Assembly: GCF_035222375.1 (NCBI RefSeq)
Contig: NW_026946364.1
Location: 372,001-436,000 of the forward strand
Length of the DNA stretch: 64,000 nucleotides
Source of the DNA: Podospora pseudocomata
Lineage: Eukaryota; Ascomycota; Sordariomycetes; Sordariales; Podosporaceae
Direction of reading: 5' to 3'
The notes under the pieces were generated by a model. It searched no databases. It was given only the letters and a program-made list of their open reading frames with translations, and had not been told where the DNA came from. Positions 31,189-42,772 of the stretch are shown here, one piece after another (positions within the stretch are counted from its first letter, which is position 1; every line of letters begins with the position of its first letter). Made by a program: the position numbers and the translations under genes.

Positions 31189-33710
31189 CTAAGGTGGGCG
31201 GCAATTGCTCACCACGTTTTCTCCCACCTTGTTGAAGCGGACCTGATGTTTGCAGTATCCACATGGGAAATATCTGGTCATACACAGCTGCCTCGTTGTC
31301 AGGGTCGTCATGAAGAATTCGCTATACTCCTTCAAAAGCTCATCTTTGACTTTCTTCGCACTGTTCAGCTGCTTTGCTGCATCATCAGGCCGCGACAAAG
31401 CAGTCAACACCTTTGAGTACCAATACTGAGCTCGAGCCACCCCTTCAGTTGTCCAGTTGCTTCGATAGTGACACTCAAACTCTTGCCTGTTCTTGGGGTC
31501 AGTATAAGGCAACATACGGTAGACCAAGGCAACCTGAGGTGTGTATCATTCACTTGCTCAGCTTCAGCATTGCGACCTTCTAGATGCAGAAGTATTCCCA
31601 CTGCGTCATGGCTCTCAAGTGTAAACTGGGCATTTTCCCCACACACTTCAATCCTTGCCTCGAGCACCTTATGATGTTCATCAAGGGCTTCTTGCACCCT
31701 CCCAGCATTGAACAACCAACATGCCAGGTCATAACGGGAAATTAAGACTTTTGAGTCTTCCCCGCCAGCATGGGCCTCCTCCAATTCCATTCCCTTGCGA
31801 GAAAACGCGACAGCTTTGTCTGGATGGCTTTCTGCCATCAAGACGTGGCCAAGATGGTGGTAGTACTTTGAGTACTCGAAAGGGTATTCGTCTTCGGGGC
31901 CCCATTTTTTGTAGCAGATCAATAGCTCCTCCATGATCTCCCGTGTTTTCTCAAACTGGCCGCGTTGCAGGTAGACACAAGCAAGATCCCCTTTTGGGTT
32001 TCCCCACCGGATCTGATCCTCGACTGTTACCTTTTTGGGAGGAATGCGGGCCAGTTCTTCTTCCCGCAGTGTGAGCAGTACTTGACGATGTTCCAAACTT
32101 TCCCCACGTCGACTGACACCGGTGCAGTCGGCCAATATTCCAGTAACAAGATAGATGTCCCTAATGAGAGCCTTACACTCTGCAATCTCTCTAACCGAGG
32201 TTGGCTGTTTCTTGATAATCTCATCGGCTGTCTTCATAGCCAAGTCACACTCTCTGATCTGTCCCGTATGCCAAAGGAGGCACCCAATGTTAGACAGCAT
32301 TTTGGCAAACTCAATGTCGAAATCAATGGGAGGCTCAGGCCAAAGTGAGTTTCGCCGCGATGCGAGTACCTGGGGTACGTATCGGGTGAGCTCGGGCCAT
32401 ATCTTCTTTTCGTTCTGGGCCAGGCGTGATGCTTATGGCGGTACTGCATTCACATTCAGCATGGCAATGACTTCCATGCATACTGTGGCACGGAGTGAAG
32501 CGTCCTCGTTTTTGGCTAGGCCATCCGGCAAGTTCATCTGCAGAGAACGGTGAATTTCGAGTTGATGGCCACCGTCCCCTTCTTGTCTTTTGACGAGCTG
32601 TCGGAGACCTAGGTCTCGTCGTATTGAAAGATACTTCTCCTCGTCGTTCAAGAACTGAAAAGATGGTAAGCTATGTCCTGCCGAGTATCTGAGAAGTGTT
32701 TCCGGTATACCATGAGGACTGAGGCATGCCAAGATATGTAGGAAGTGACGAGACTGTTTGCTGATCTTGGACAAGGCAAGGTCGAAGACGGTTGACAATG
32801 TCCTCTCATAATTGCGTACAGTTTCTGTGCCAGAGCTTGCCCAAATCTATGATGTCTTCTGAAGACTTTTGAATATCTCGACCATCGAGGAACGATGAGC
32901 ACTCCTGGTACCCTGCGACCGTGACAATAGCCAGTGGTAAGCCTCCGACCCAGGTACAAATCTCATGAGCTATACCATCCTCTTCCTCGTCCTTGGCACC
33001 GCGACCCAGGATCTTGAAGTAGAGGGCAGATCCAGACTCCTCAGACAGTGGTTGTAATTCCAACTTTCGGAAGTCATTAGTAATGGGTAAAATATGTGCA
33101 TGCTGGGTTGTGATGATCACGGAGCCGCCCTTAAAATTGACGGGAATGTAGGTTTCAAGGAGCCTTGCGTCCTCCAAGTTGTCAAAGATGAGGAGCCATC
33201 TTTTGTAACTCCACATTGGGATCAGCATTGCCATGACGTGGAGGCAGGTACGAAGGTATGCGATAAGCTTGACTTACTTGTCCCTTCAAGCCACTCACGA
33301 GCACGCTCAATCTCCCAGGAGCCAGAGGAGTCGGGACTCGGAGGGGGTGTCGAGCTGAGAAGGCGAACCTGGCGCAACTTGGTGGCAATGGAGATAAATG
33401 AGTCTTCAAACTGCTGCGCCTCTTCTGCCTTGATCCAGAATATAGCATCGTAATGCTCGCGAAATCTCCAGTAATATGCCAGCGCCGTTTGAGTCTTGCC
33501 CTGTCCTCCCAGGCCGTGAACTATAACGCATGCAGCATTCTCACCTTGGGACGATCTTCGAGTCATGAAATAATTTTGAATCTCTTGCAGTGTGTCTTCG
33601 CGACTCATGAAAGAAGGATTCGGGGACCAGTTGATGTTGGTCACTAGGGAGGGCACATCATAGCTGCTTGAAGAAGTTGTTGGCCGACCCTCTTGCGCGC
33701 CCAGCTGCAG
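31189..33710 (-). pseudogene. Relic of an NB-ARC/TPR NLR-type gene
   Basis: The minus strand carries, in order, an NB-ARC P-loop (ACVIVHGLGGQGKTQTALAY), the RWLLIFDNLED Walker B region, GGSVIITTQHAHILP (RNBS-B like), GGLPLAIVTVAG (GLPL motif), a winged-helix part (LSKISKQSRHFLHILACLSP), then a long helical TPR region (MLSNIGCLLWHTGQIRECDL; YYHHLGHVLMAESHPDKAVA; SRYDLACWLFNAGRVQEALD) ending at 31189. Fungal NLRs of this form act in non-self recognition. The reading frame is interrupted in about four places, and the N-terminal effector domain expected before the P-loop is absent, though an acceptor-like CTGCAG near 33,708 hints at a lost upstream exon. Head-to-head with the serine hydrolase relic. 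Confidence 0.82.
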
Positions 33711-34017
33711 TCAAAGGGTGGGGGCAATTATCCCATCTACTGAAACTTTGGACAACACATCTCCCTAAGGACGTATCCTACTTGTCTACCTCTATAACAC
33801 CACATGCCACTTGTACCGTTCCAAAGCCCAATTCGCTTACGCGAGCCCAATCTGATGTCGGCCAAATGCCCCTTGTCCGATATTTCTCTTCCCTTGAGGA
33901 GTTGAGTTTCTTTCCATCTAATTCTCGTCCTGCGGGATGCCAACTCCACCTTCGTGCTAAGGAATTCTTTCGAGACAATAACCTCTTTCACCATTCCTCA
34001 CACGAACCTAGCGCCGA

Positions 34018-35538
34018 TGGCTCTTCTCTGCCATCTCCCCACCACACTACGTCAATTCCCCCGTCTCTTCCGACGTACCCCGAAGATCCCAGCCGCCCGC
34101 AAACATACGATGAAAGCAGTAACCGAGTGCTCCCGTCTGCAAGAGTTGACTCCCTCCATCCTCGAGATCCTACATGTATCCGGGGCTGCTGGAGCTTCCG
34201 TTGGCGTTCTCGACGGTCAAACAAACCAACTGCATGTCGCTGGCTACGGGTATCGCGATGTACAGGCTGAGTTCGTTCCAAATGAGCATACGGTTTACCA
34301 CCTTGCCTCGCTCTCGAAAAGCTTCACGGCAGCCGCTATTGCTCTATTAGTAGCCGATGGAAAATTGGCATTCGGAGACCGCATGTGTGATATCCTTCCA
34401 GGCTTCCACCATGCAAACGGCCCAATCAATCAGCAAAGCACGTTGATTGATTTCCTCTCCCATCGAACCGGCCTTGCAAGCAAGAACGCACTGTGGCAGC
34501 AAGACGGACCTGAGATTTTTACTCGGTGAGAACGACACGCTACCAATGGTCTCCTATATGGAGGCCGCTCAACCGTTGGGGGAGCAATGGACTTATAATA
34601 ACTTCGGCTACGACATTCTAGCAAACGTCATTGCCCATGCGTCATGATAGTCCTGGGACGAGTTCGTTACTTCCCGAATACTTCAACCGTTGAGCTTGCA
34701 AGACACAACGACGGCCGCTCACCCCCCAGAGGAAAATTGGGCTCGTGGATACATGCCTGGCCCGGATGGGACGCTCACGGGTGTTGGAAGACCCCAAGTT
34801 TCTGAAGGAACCGTCCAACAAGCAGCCATGGGGTGAAGAATAGTGTCAATGATCTCTTGGTTTATTATAAGGCTGTGTTGGATGCCTGGCGTTTGGAAAC
34901 GGGCAGTGGAATAAGCCAAGACCAGAACTTGCCACCGCTCAAGAGTGTCAAAGAACTTCCGACACCACGTATACCCCTGGATTCCGACGCTGACGAACAA
35001 TGGTATGACGCAGGTTGGGCAATAGCGGAGCTGCCCGCGCCCTTGGGGAGCATCGGCACCAACGGCATGTTTCCTTCCACCGATGCCACTGGTTGGACGC
35101 GGATGTAAGAGGGACACGAGTGACGACGATAAATCGAAGGGACCTACGGTTTGGTATCATAACGGCAGCCTCGTTGGCTTTTTCAGCTCGGTTCGTATCC
35201 TTGACAAGACTGGCGCCATCATCGTTATACTTGTCAACTCCGTACCCGAAAACGATGCAGCCGACTGGGTGGGTCAACTTCTCTTGGAAGCTTGGCTGGA
35301 CGACTGTAGCGAGAAGAACGACTACGTTTCCCTGGCCGAGCAGAGCGCCGCCGCCTACGATGACATGTGGGCTCGATGGCCAGACCTTGATGTGCTAAAT
35401 GTCTTTCATTTTGGCACAGATGACAAGGGTCATATCGAGACTCTCCGGTGGGAGAATGACCCTGATGTGCCGGGCGGTGAAACATTTGTGAAGAAATCCA
35501 GTGAGACCCTTCATCATAAGGTGCGCACGGGGCTCTAA
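34018..35538 (+). pseudogene. Relic of a beta-lactamase-like serine hydrolase gene
   Basis: The region encodes a class C beta-lactamase/D-aminopeptidase type protein (PF00144 fold) in pieces. A conserved start (VSGAAGASVGVLDGQTNQLH) leads to the SxxK catalytic motif in YHLASLSKSFTAAAIALL, LIDFLSHRTGLASKNALW, and the Y-N-N motif in WTYNNFGYDILANVIAHAS. A middle part follows (SVNDLLVYYKAVLDAWRLET), then a C-terminal HNGSLVGFFSSVRILDKTGA block equivalent to the KTG/HxG end. These lie in alternating frames, with about four interruptions, so as given it cannot make one enzyme. Fungal relatives are often secondary-metabolite or cell-wall hydrolases. The breaks are small indels or stops, not dense C-to-T changes; sequence errors should be excluded. 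Confidence 0.8.
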
Positions 35539-36037
35539 TGAACGGTGAAGAGGTAGCGGTGTAAAACGGGTGGGAATGAAAGAGACATGGTAGATTCAGT
35601 ATGTATACGTGCCTGTTGCGATGACAGTAACTCTCAAACTGGCTGGAACGGTTTGTAGAAGAAGCAGTTATTATGTGACCTCGAGGCGTACTAAGCTTGT
35701 ATTTTTCAATGTATTGACCACTTGGCGGCTAAAATGACCCGATCTTCATTTAACCACACAAACAACATAGGGACCCCTAAAATGACATAACAATTGAAAC
35801 ATGGTGAGGTAATGCCGAAAGGCTACCAATTCCGCACGTTCGATATGACATCATAGACATCATCCATCTGCTCGAACCACATAAAGCTCACCGCGCAGTA
35901 ACACGTGTTTGCCTTTTGTGTGACTTCCAAAGACCAACCACAACAACCAAACACTTCTAGATACCATCAAGCTGTTTCCTCTCCCACTTTTCTTCCACGC
36001 ATAACACCCACGGAAAGAAACCTTACCTACCTACACA
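35539..36037. other. Intergenic region and leader of the small gene
   Basis: About 500 bases. The last 100 bases are CA/CT-rich, a typical leader before ATG 36038. Nothing else is seen. Confidence 0.4.
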
Positions 36038-36367
36038 ATGGCTCCCTCCCACAGCGAAGTATCCAACCGTCCCAAGAACGAGAACGACCACCTCGAGACA
36101 GGTCAGCAAATTGCCCACGGCTCCGCCGGCGACCAGAATGTTGGTCTTCCTCCCCCCCCCTTCTTGATTGTGCCCAAAGAGTAAGCTCGCTGACAAGTCC
36201 TAAAACAATAGCTCTCCCCGAAGGTCGCCCGTGCAGATAAGCAGGCTCCTGCACCTGAACACGAGCATGGGGCCGGAATTCCAGGTATGAATGCCAGTGG
36301 AGGCTCCAGTCAGGGGCTGTCGACGGGGCCGAATGCTGGTCAAGGGAAGGGACCGCTGAAGCCTTGA
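36038..36367 (+). CDS. Small spliced hypothetical protein, 85 residues
   Basis: Exon 1 (36038-36139) encodes MAPSHSEVSNRPKNENDHLE and 14 more residues. Exon 2 (36212-36367) encodes a Gly/Ser/Pro/His-rich tail ending GQGKGPLKP. The 72-base intron has an unusual donor, GTTGGT, with a CTGAC branch and TAG acceptor, and contains a run of nine cytosines. An alternative GTAAGC lies at 36,181, but that intron would be only 31 bases. The product is hydrophilic, disordered and without signal peptide. Small proteins of this kind in ascomycetes are often stress or conidiation induced, but no family is identified. The strong leader supports expression. Confidence 0.65.
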
Positions 36368-36790
36368 AGTGATTGGGCGCGCGGCTTCATTAGTGGTGCT
36401 TCTAGGTCGTTAATAAAAGCCTTCATATTGACTTACTGGCTTGATTCATCACATCACTTTAATGTGCAATGCGGCCTGATTGCAAGGGGGTTGTAAGATG
36501 CGCAGTTGAGGGTTAATACGGACTTGGGACTTGGGACTTGGGATTTGGGAAATTTCCAACAAAGAGGTGTAAACTAGCTTAGCTCGCGGCCCGCGAGTAG
36601 GTTTTACAGATAGTTTGAAGCAGTCGGGTTGAGCCAAGTATCGCGGTCTTCCACACGCATATGTTGGTAGAACACGGAAGTGGTAATCATGTTGTCTTCG
36701 CAAACATCTAGCAGTAGCTTCCGTCTATCTCAAGGCCAAGAACTCAACAGCTGATAATCTAGAGACTCCAGGCGCCTGAAATTACATGAT
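36368..36790. other. Convergent intergenic region
   Basis: The 3' ends of two convergent genes face each other over 423 bases. A heptamer GACTTGG is repeated three times near 36,521-36,541. No gene is seen. Confidence 0.4.
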
Positions 36791-37906
36791 TTACAACTTC
36801 CTTTGTCTACCAAAGGTGTTAGGCCCTGGGGGCTTATTGTCCAACACGCCCTCAATCTCCTCTAACACATCAGGCGTCAGCTTCTCCAGCAGCTTCAACG
36901 CACCGATGTTGTCCTCCAACTGCTCAATCTTGGTAGCACCCAAGATAACCGTGCTAACATTGGGGTTCGAGGCAGCCCAAGCAAGCGCCAGCTGTGTGAC
37001 ACTGCCTCCAAGACGCTCCGCAATCTTGGTCAATTTGCGCACCTTTTCAATCTTGGCCTGCCCAGCCTCGCTCTTGAGCTCCTTGACAGTGTTCTCAAAG
37101 AAGGCCTTGTTGGTGGCAAAACGCGAGTCCTCGGGGATGCCATCATTGTACTTGCCGGTGAGGATGCCGCTGGCAAGAGGGGACCAGATGGTGGTGCCGT
37201 AGCCGTGGTGCTTGTACAGATCCGCGTACTCGACCTCGAAGCGCTCGCGGTGGAAGGCGTTGTATTGTGGCTGCTCGACAACGGGGGCGATGAGGTTGTG
37301 CTTCTCGGCCAATCTGATGGCATCGGTGATCTGAGCGGCGGACCACTCAGAGGTGCCCCAGTAATAGGCCAAGTTGAGGTTGCGGATCACCTGGGTGAAG
37401 GCCTCGACGATCTCGAGCATGGGAACGGTGGGATCGGGGCGGTGGGCAAAGACGACATCGACGTAGGGCTGCTGGAGGCGGGCAAGTGACGACTTAAGAC
37501 CCTCGACGATGTGCTTGCGGGAGAGACCGCGGGTGTTTGGCTCCTTGCGACCAGTACCGAAGAAGACCTTGGTGGTGAGGACGTACTCATCGCGGGGCCA
37601 GGCGAGCTCCTTGAGAGCTTGTCCCATCTCGACTTCAGACTCGCCATTGGCATATGTCTCGGCCGTGTCGAAGGTTTGCTGACAAAATCTGTTAGCCACC
37701 CCCTAACTAAACTCGTTTGCGAACTGTGAACTTACAATACCGTGATCCCAAGCAGTCTGGAGAATCTTCTTTACAATCTCTCCCTTCTGGGTGCCGCCGT
37801 ATGTGAGCCACCCGCCGAGCGAGAAAAGAGAAACCTGCAATCCGGTGTTCCCAAGGTACCGGAATTTCATTTCCTTGGGATCATAGGCGCTTTGTACAAC
37901 AGGCAT
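36791..37906 (-). CDS. Aldo-keto reductase of the Kv-beta (AKR6-like) type
   Basis: Exon 1 is 37736-37906 and exon 2 is 36791-37678, with a 57-base phase-0 intron (GTAAGT...GTCAG); the product has 352 residues. The AKR fold is clear: [20 protein letters not shown] at the start, [13 protein letters not shown] with the catalytic Asp and Tyr, VLTTKVFFG with the catalytic Lys, [20 protein letters not shown], the [10 protein letters not shown] segment, [12 protein letters not shown], and a cofactor-binding C-terminal part with [20 protein letters not shown] and [11 protein letters not shown]. Fungal members of this type are NADPH-dependent cytosolic reductases of aldehydes, related to the beta subunit of voltage-gated K+ channels. 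A physiological substrate cannot be named. The gene looks intact. Confidence 0.93.
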
Positions 37907-39318
37907 GATGGGCAGATGTTTGATGGAGATTGGAGGAATGATTTGACAATAAACGGGACAGAACTTGGGATGGAATAGGGATCAATTGGAAGCCAGATCA
38001 AGGACCCAGGAAGTATTTATGAACGGGTTAAGACCGAGATGAAGGCGGACTTTGGGGAGTTTATGACGAAAAGCCGCGGTGGGTGTTCTCCTCTTCTTTG
38101 CTGTTCCCGCCAGAGGAGAGCTCTCCCGCCCCAATTGTGGAGAGACCCCAATGATCGCAACAGCTATTGGCATTGTGACGACATCCATTGTTTTTTATCC
38201 GCCATCGGGCTTTCCTCTTTGCGCTTGGTTAGCTTGGAGCTAGGCCCAGGCAGTGGGGGTGCTCAACAACCGCCAAAGTTCCTGAGTGAGGTGGAGGGTG
38301 GTGGTGTGTGTCAAGCGCCTACTGCTTGGGCGTCGCAGGAGGGACCATTACCAATGGGAACTTTCTAGTATTGTATTTCTAGCTGCCGAGGCAGGCGGGC
38401 TGCTTTCTTCCTCTGGTGACCGGCATCCTCAAGGTTGGGAAGAAACATTGTCCCTGAACGACCCCGCGGCAGTGGAGAACCCCGCAGTTTGCTGATGGGG
38501 TGCATTCAATCGATGGTGGGGCATCTTAAATCCAGCCATCTTGTCGAGACATTGGTTGGGAACCCAAGTTGTGTCATGGGCATTATATTGCTTTCACCGG
38601 CCCGTGCTGTAACAGAGGATTTATATGTAACGCGATCGGGTTGACTATCTCCACATACAAAGGTGAATCGAGCACGCTGAGCGCCGTCTTGCTGTCAAAC
38701 GCCTTTCAACGAAAACAGGTGGGTGATATCATACACTAGTGGCAGTCAACATTGTTTTCAATGGCGATAGGAAGCTGTGGCATCATGGGATCTACGCTCC
38801 CCTCATCGTTGCAAGACAGCTACTATAGAGAGCATAATTGCCGCTATTCCACAGATTTCAAGCGACAAGACAGACAGAGGCTGCTGTAAACTGTTGAGTG
38901 TTGAACGACCTAATGCTTACTTCACTTGCGAGGTTAGCATGAAAGAGAGCTGTGACGGCAAGGCTGCCTGCCTGCCAGCAGTGGCCTTGGCTCTTTGCAG
39001 GACAATAAACATTAAGCATACGGAGGGAGCCTAGAAAACGGCAAGAAACTTCACTGAAGAAATGTGTTAGTCGTATACATAACGGCGTAATGAACCGGTG
39101 GCCAAGGATCCGTCGCCGGTTTGGCAACGGAAAGGGGGCCGAGGAAACCACACAGAACATCGTACGCTGCCCAACACCGGTCGCGTTTGCAACAGGGCCA
39201 ACAAGGCTGTAGAAGATGATTAAAGTCAATAAAGATGCATAAGTACATGTGGAGCATATGTACAGAGGGTATCGGTAAGTCCAACCACCAAATCTCCAAC
39301 GCCAAAAACACCATTTCC
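37907..39318. other. Intergenic region, about 1.4 kb
   Basis: Holds the promoter of the aldo-keto reductase gene (37,907-38,300) and the 3' flank of the next minus-strand gene. Frames on both strands lack domains. Confidence 0.4.
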
Positions 39319-40494
39319 TCAGCTCTCGCAGAATCTTCGTCCTCTTGGCTTTGGCCGAAGGGCATCTGACGATGGCTTTTGTATGCGAGTGAGCGACCCT
39401 GCCGGGCCCTTACGCTTTCGCTGAACCGGACTGCAGTCCCTCTTCCACCTTGTGCCCATACACTGAGCTGCACTTCTTGGATCGCGATGAAGTAAATCAT
39501 CGACTTCATGATCGACAAGAGGATGAGATCGTAATGGAGAGAGACTGCGGTGCCGTCGATGAGATAGGGTTGTTGCTGTTGTCTTCCTATCAAAGAAGAC
39601 CTGCCCTTCTGCTTTTGGTGTGGCCATATCGGCATTATCGATATCCACCACGAAGGGTTGTACTGCCTTCCGGACGCGGTCAGTGAACGAGGTCGCTTCG
39701 GCTTCAACGCCACCCCTCTCAGCTGCTGAGGTGCCGGCGACGGTGGAAGCCGCTGGCGACTCCATGTCAGCAGACTCGGACCGTGGGCTGGGCTCATCAT
39801 GATGTGTGTGAGAAATCGATCCGGCAAGATCGCAGCAATCGGGTTCGGACTCGGAGTATGAGAGGGTTCGTGATGGTGTCTCGTAGTCGCGATGATGATC
39901 GATCGGCGAATCGACGGATGAATCTGAACACATCGTCATAGAACGAGGCGAGGGAGGAAGTATCGAATCGTCGAGGTCGGTCGAGAACTCAAAGGGCTCG
40001 TCGGTCATGGGCACAAGACCGCCATCATCGTCATCAAAGAGAGAGCCTTGGGAGGGCGCAAGCGAGTCAACGCTGCTGTCCACCTCGGAAGAGGAGGACG
40101 AACCCTTATACCACGGGTGGTCGGGGGGAAGATAGCACGCAAAGTATCGGACGAGAGAGTCAAAACTCTTGGTTCGAAAGAGCTGAACTGCGTGCTGCCA
40201 CTGGTCTTCACCGATTAGAGAAGGGTTGGCGATGATCTCGAATGCCGCTGACTCGAAGCATTCATTCAGTTCTCGCATGCGCTGTTGCTTGCGTTGGCGG
40301 AGTAGACTGTGGAACTCGTCGGCCGAACTTGCTTCGTTGGAGATTTCGGCCACATCGTGGTGAAAAGCCACAGGGTCGAGGAGGGGCAGGGGCACCGTGT
40401 TGTATTGATCGTGGAGCTTGGTGAAGAGGTCATCTCTCCTCAATCCAAACTTCCAATGGGGCCAGCTCCAACATGTGTCGGCGGGATCGTCCAT
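39319..40494 (-). CDS. Hypothetical protein with acidic, Ser-rich and basic tail regions
   Basis: An open frame of 391 residues from ATG 40494. The N-terminal 135 residues look folded (WSWPHWKFGLRRDDLFTKLH; RELNECFESAAFEIIANPSL; WQHAVQLFRTKSFDSLVRYF; CYLPPDHPWYKG). Then comes a long Ser/Asp-rich low-complexity region and a basic Arg/Pro-rich C-terminus (KRKGPAGSLTRIQKPSSDAL). No signal peptide. A second frame starts at ATG 40676 (MASSADARLTFDSSKLSQSP) and overlaps the annotated start. It could be a first exon joined by a short intron, or an upstream reading frame. The likely role is nuclear or regulatory; the family is not recognised. Confidence 0.75.
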   Translation of the reverse strand: MDDPADTCWSWPHWKFGLRRDDLFTKLHDQYNTVPLPLLDPVAFHHDVAEISNEASSADEFHSLLRQRKQQRMRELNECFESAAFEIIANPSLIGEDQWQHAVQLFRTKSFDSLVRYFACYLPPDHPWYKGSSSSSEVDSSVDSLAPSQGSLFDDDDGGLVPMTDEPFEFSTDLDDSILPPSPRSMTMCSDSSVDSPIDHHRDYETPSRTLSYSESEPDCCDLAGSISHTHHDEPSPRSESADMESPAASTVAGTSAAERGGVEAEATSFTDRVRKAVQPFVVDIDNADMATPKAEGQVFFDRKTTATTLSHRRHRSLSPLRSHPLVDHEVDDLLHRDPRSAAQCMGTRWKRDCSPVQRKRKGPAGSLTRIQKPSSDALRPKPRGRRFCES

Positions 40495-42772
40495 CCTCGG
40501 GTGGCAGGAATGGTGGCAGCAGTCGGTGGAGGCGGGTCTGGAAGAGGAAGTGCTGTGGGTATGAGGTCGGAGTCGGGGGAGGGGGTCGAACGGAAGAGTG
40601 AACCAATACTGAGAACCGGGGACTGGGAGAGCTTGCTGGAATCGAAAGTGAGTCTTGCGTCGGCGCTGGAAGCCATCTAAGCACGGAGGATAGTAGAGTA
40701 CATCGTGAGAGTTTAGTGTAGTAATTGTAGTGGTTTGAGCGCTGGACGACCGTGTCTCCAGGTGATGATGGCGTGAGGGTGATGGTGAGGATGAGGGAGA
40801 AGACGGAGCAGGGAGACACCGGGCGCTGGGGGGAGGTCGTCACAGAAAGGGTCTCGACGGCTTAGGTGCGACCGGGATGGGGGACCGTCAGGTGTTTGGA
40901 AAGAACGGCCGCAAGGGCTGATGTGTTGGATGCCCCAACTCGGAACAGTGGGAAAACTCATTGGCAGGTTGTGCTGCCTTCCGAGCCAATGAAGTGCATC
41001 GTCTAAGCAAAGGAGTGGGGCCCTGCCTGCACTTTGCTACCACACCGCCGCCTGCGACCAGCTTTGCCTACATGTCGCTTGTTGCATCGCCCCCCGACAA
41101 GCCAATCAGTGCATTTCCAACTCATGCGGTCCTGCCGTTCAGCCAATCGCCAGCACAGTGTCCCGCCCGCCACACGTTCCACAGGCAGTTTTCGTAATCA
41201 GCCTGCTGCTGGTGCCCGACCAAAGGATGGGAGTGAATGCATCAATTTCCGTCATCATTCTCACTCATTTCTTGTCCATTTCCTCCTCCCACACTTCCTT
41301 GGTTTTCCATCACAAAAAACCGTGATGAGCGCCTTCCAAAACATCCAAGTGCCTCAAGCCTCGAGCCTTCTCAAACTTACAGCGCTCACTCCCTCAACCT
41401 TTGGGACCGGCCGCCATCATCTTGTTTGATTGAGAGCATGACTCCTTCCTTCCCTCTTGGTAATCCGCTCGCTCCTTTTATGAGATCATGTCACCCCGGC
41501 TGGCATCGCCTCGCCTCCTCCCAAAGTTCTTCATGAACCCATCCATGATTCTCGTGATGCAGCTCGCCCTCACTCAGCCTGGGCAGATGACACTTTTCAG
41601 AAGGATGTGAGGGAGGTGGCGTGTGACGCTGACGTCTGAATCCCACGGGGGTGAAGATAGTACATAATTCTCTGCCCCGAGACATTTTCTCGTTCGCTGC
41701 ATGAAGGAGGGGGCAATATCCTGCACGACTGGTGCTCTGCGAATCACGATGCACACGGTCCCATACTTTTCTTGAAGCCAGCGTGGGCAAACAGTCCCAT
41801 CATGTGCCACCACCACTCAGACACAGGCCTCCTGAAGAAGATCACTGAGTGCCTACCTGAGGCCCAAATCGGAGAGGATCAGAACTGCCAGGCGCTGACG
41901 GCCGTCAACATACCATAACACCGAACTTTCCAGCCGCCAGACTTCTCGGGCCCAACAGACGCAATCCGTCAACGGATGGCTGAAAGCTTGGACAAGCCAT
42001 CAGAGCCTCACTGTTAACTCAGGCCGTGAAGCCCTACCAAAAGGGACAGCATGGGCTGAAGCGACCCAGGGCGCTGGAACTGGCAAGTCGGCGTGCAGCC
42101 AGTTGCGGCCTGGGTCATGGGCGAGGTATGGCTCTTGGAAGATGATGGCGGCATTTGACTGGCAAAGCTGACCGGGAATGACGGCGATTTAAACAAATCG
42201 ATATCATCTGCCAGCCCTCTTCCAAGTCGAAAGAAGCATTCGGTCAACTACTGCACTAACACGGCAGCGCGCGCGAACAGGCGGACCGGTGCTAGGCACC
42301 CGCCGGACCGCTGCTCTTCTGAGAGCTTCGATGACTCCCTCCAATCACCTCGCGCCTGGTGAGGCTGATGCCCCAGCCAAATCCATCAGCAGGGCGCAAA
42401 CCTCCAGCGCTCTTCCACCTTCACTGGTTCATCTGACTTTCACTGCACCGGTCATTCAGCAAAGATGGCTCCCCAGCCTTGAAACAATAACGTATACGCG
42501 GCCGAGAGGATATTGCTTCCTCTTATGCCGGCCTGTTGTTCGTCTTGATTTCGCAGTTGTCCTCTCGCTCGCTTTCACCCCACGATTTTATCTTGTCTGC
42601 AGCGCTGGAGAGCTTGCCGGCTCCCTCCTCTACCCTCTTTGCCTTCGTTCCATCTGCGCACATTTTACGGTTACTCAACCCCTTACTTTACAAGTGAACA
42701 GCTCTGTTAAACTCCGTGGGCCCGTTTCTTGCTTCCTTCCAACTATCAGACCCCAATTCATTGACTTGCGCC
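40495..42772. other. Divergent intergenic region, about 2.3 kb
   Basis: The two flanking genes diverge. CT-rich sequence at 40,560-40,850 (minus strand) and 42,590-42,770 (plus strand) fits their leaders. Frames at 41,237-41,816 and 42,289-42,924 show no domains. A long leader or a non-coding transcript for the kinase gene is possible. Confidence 0.4.
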
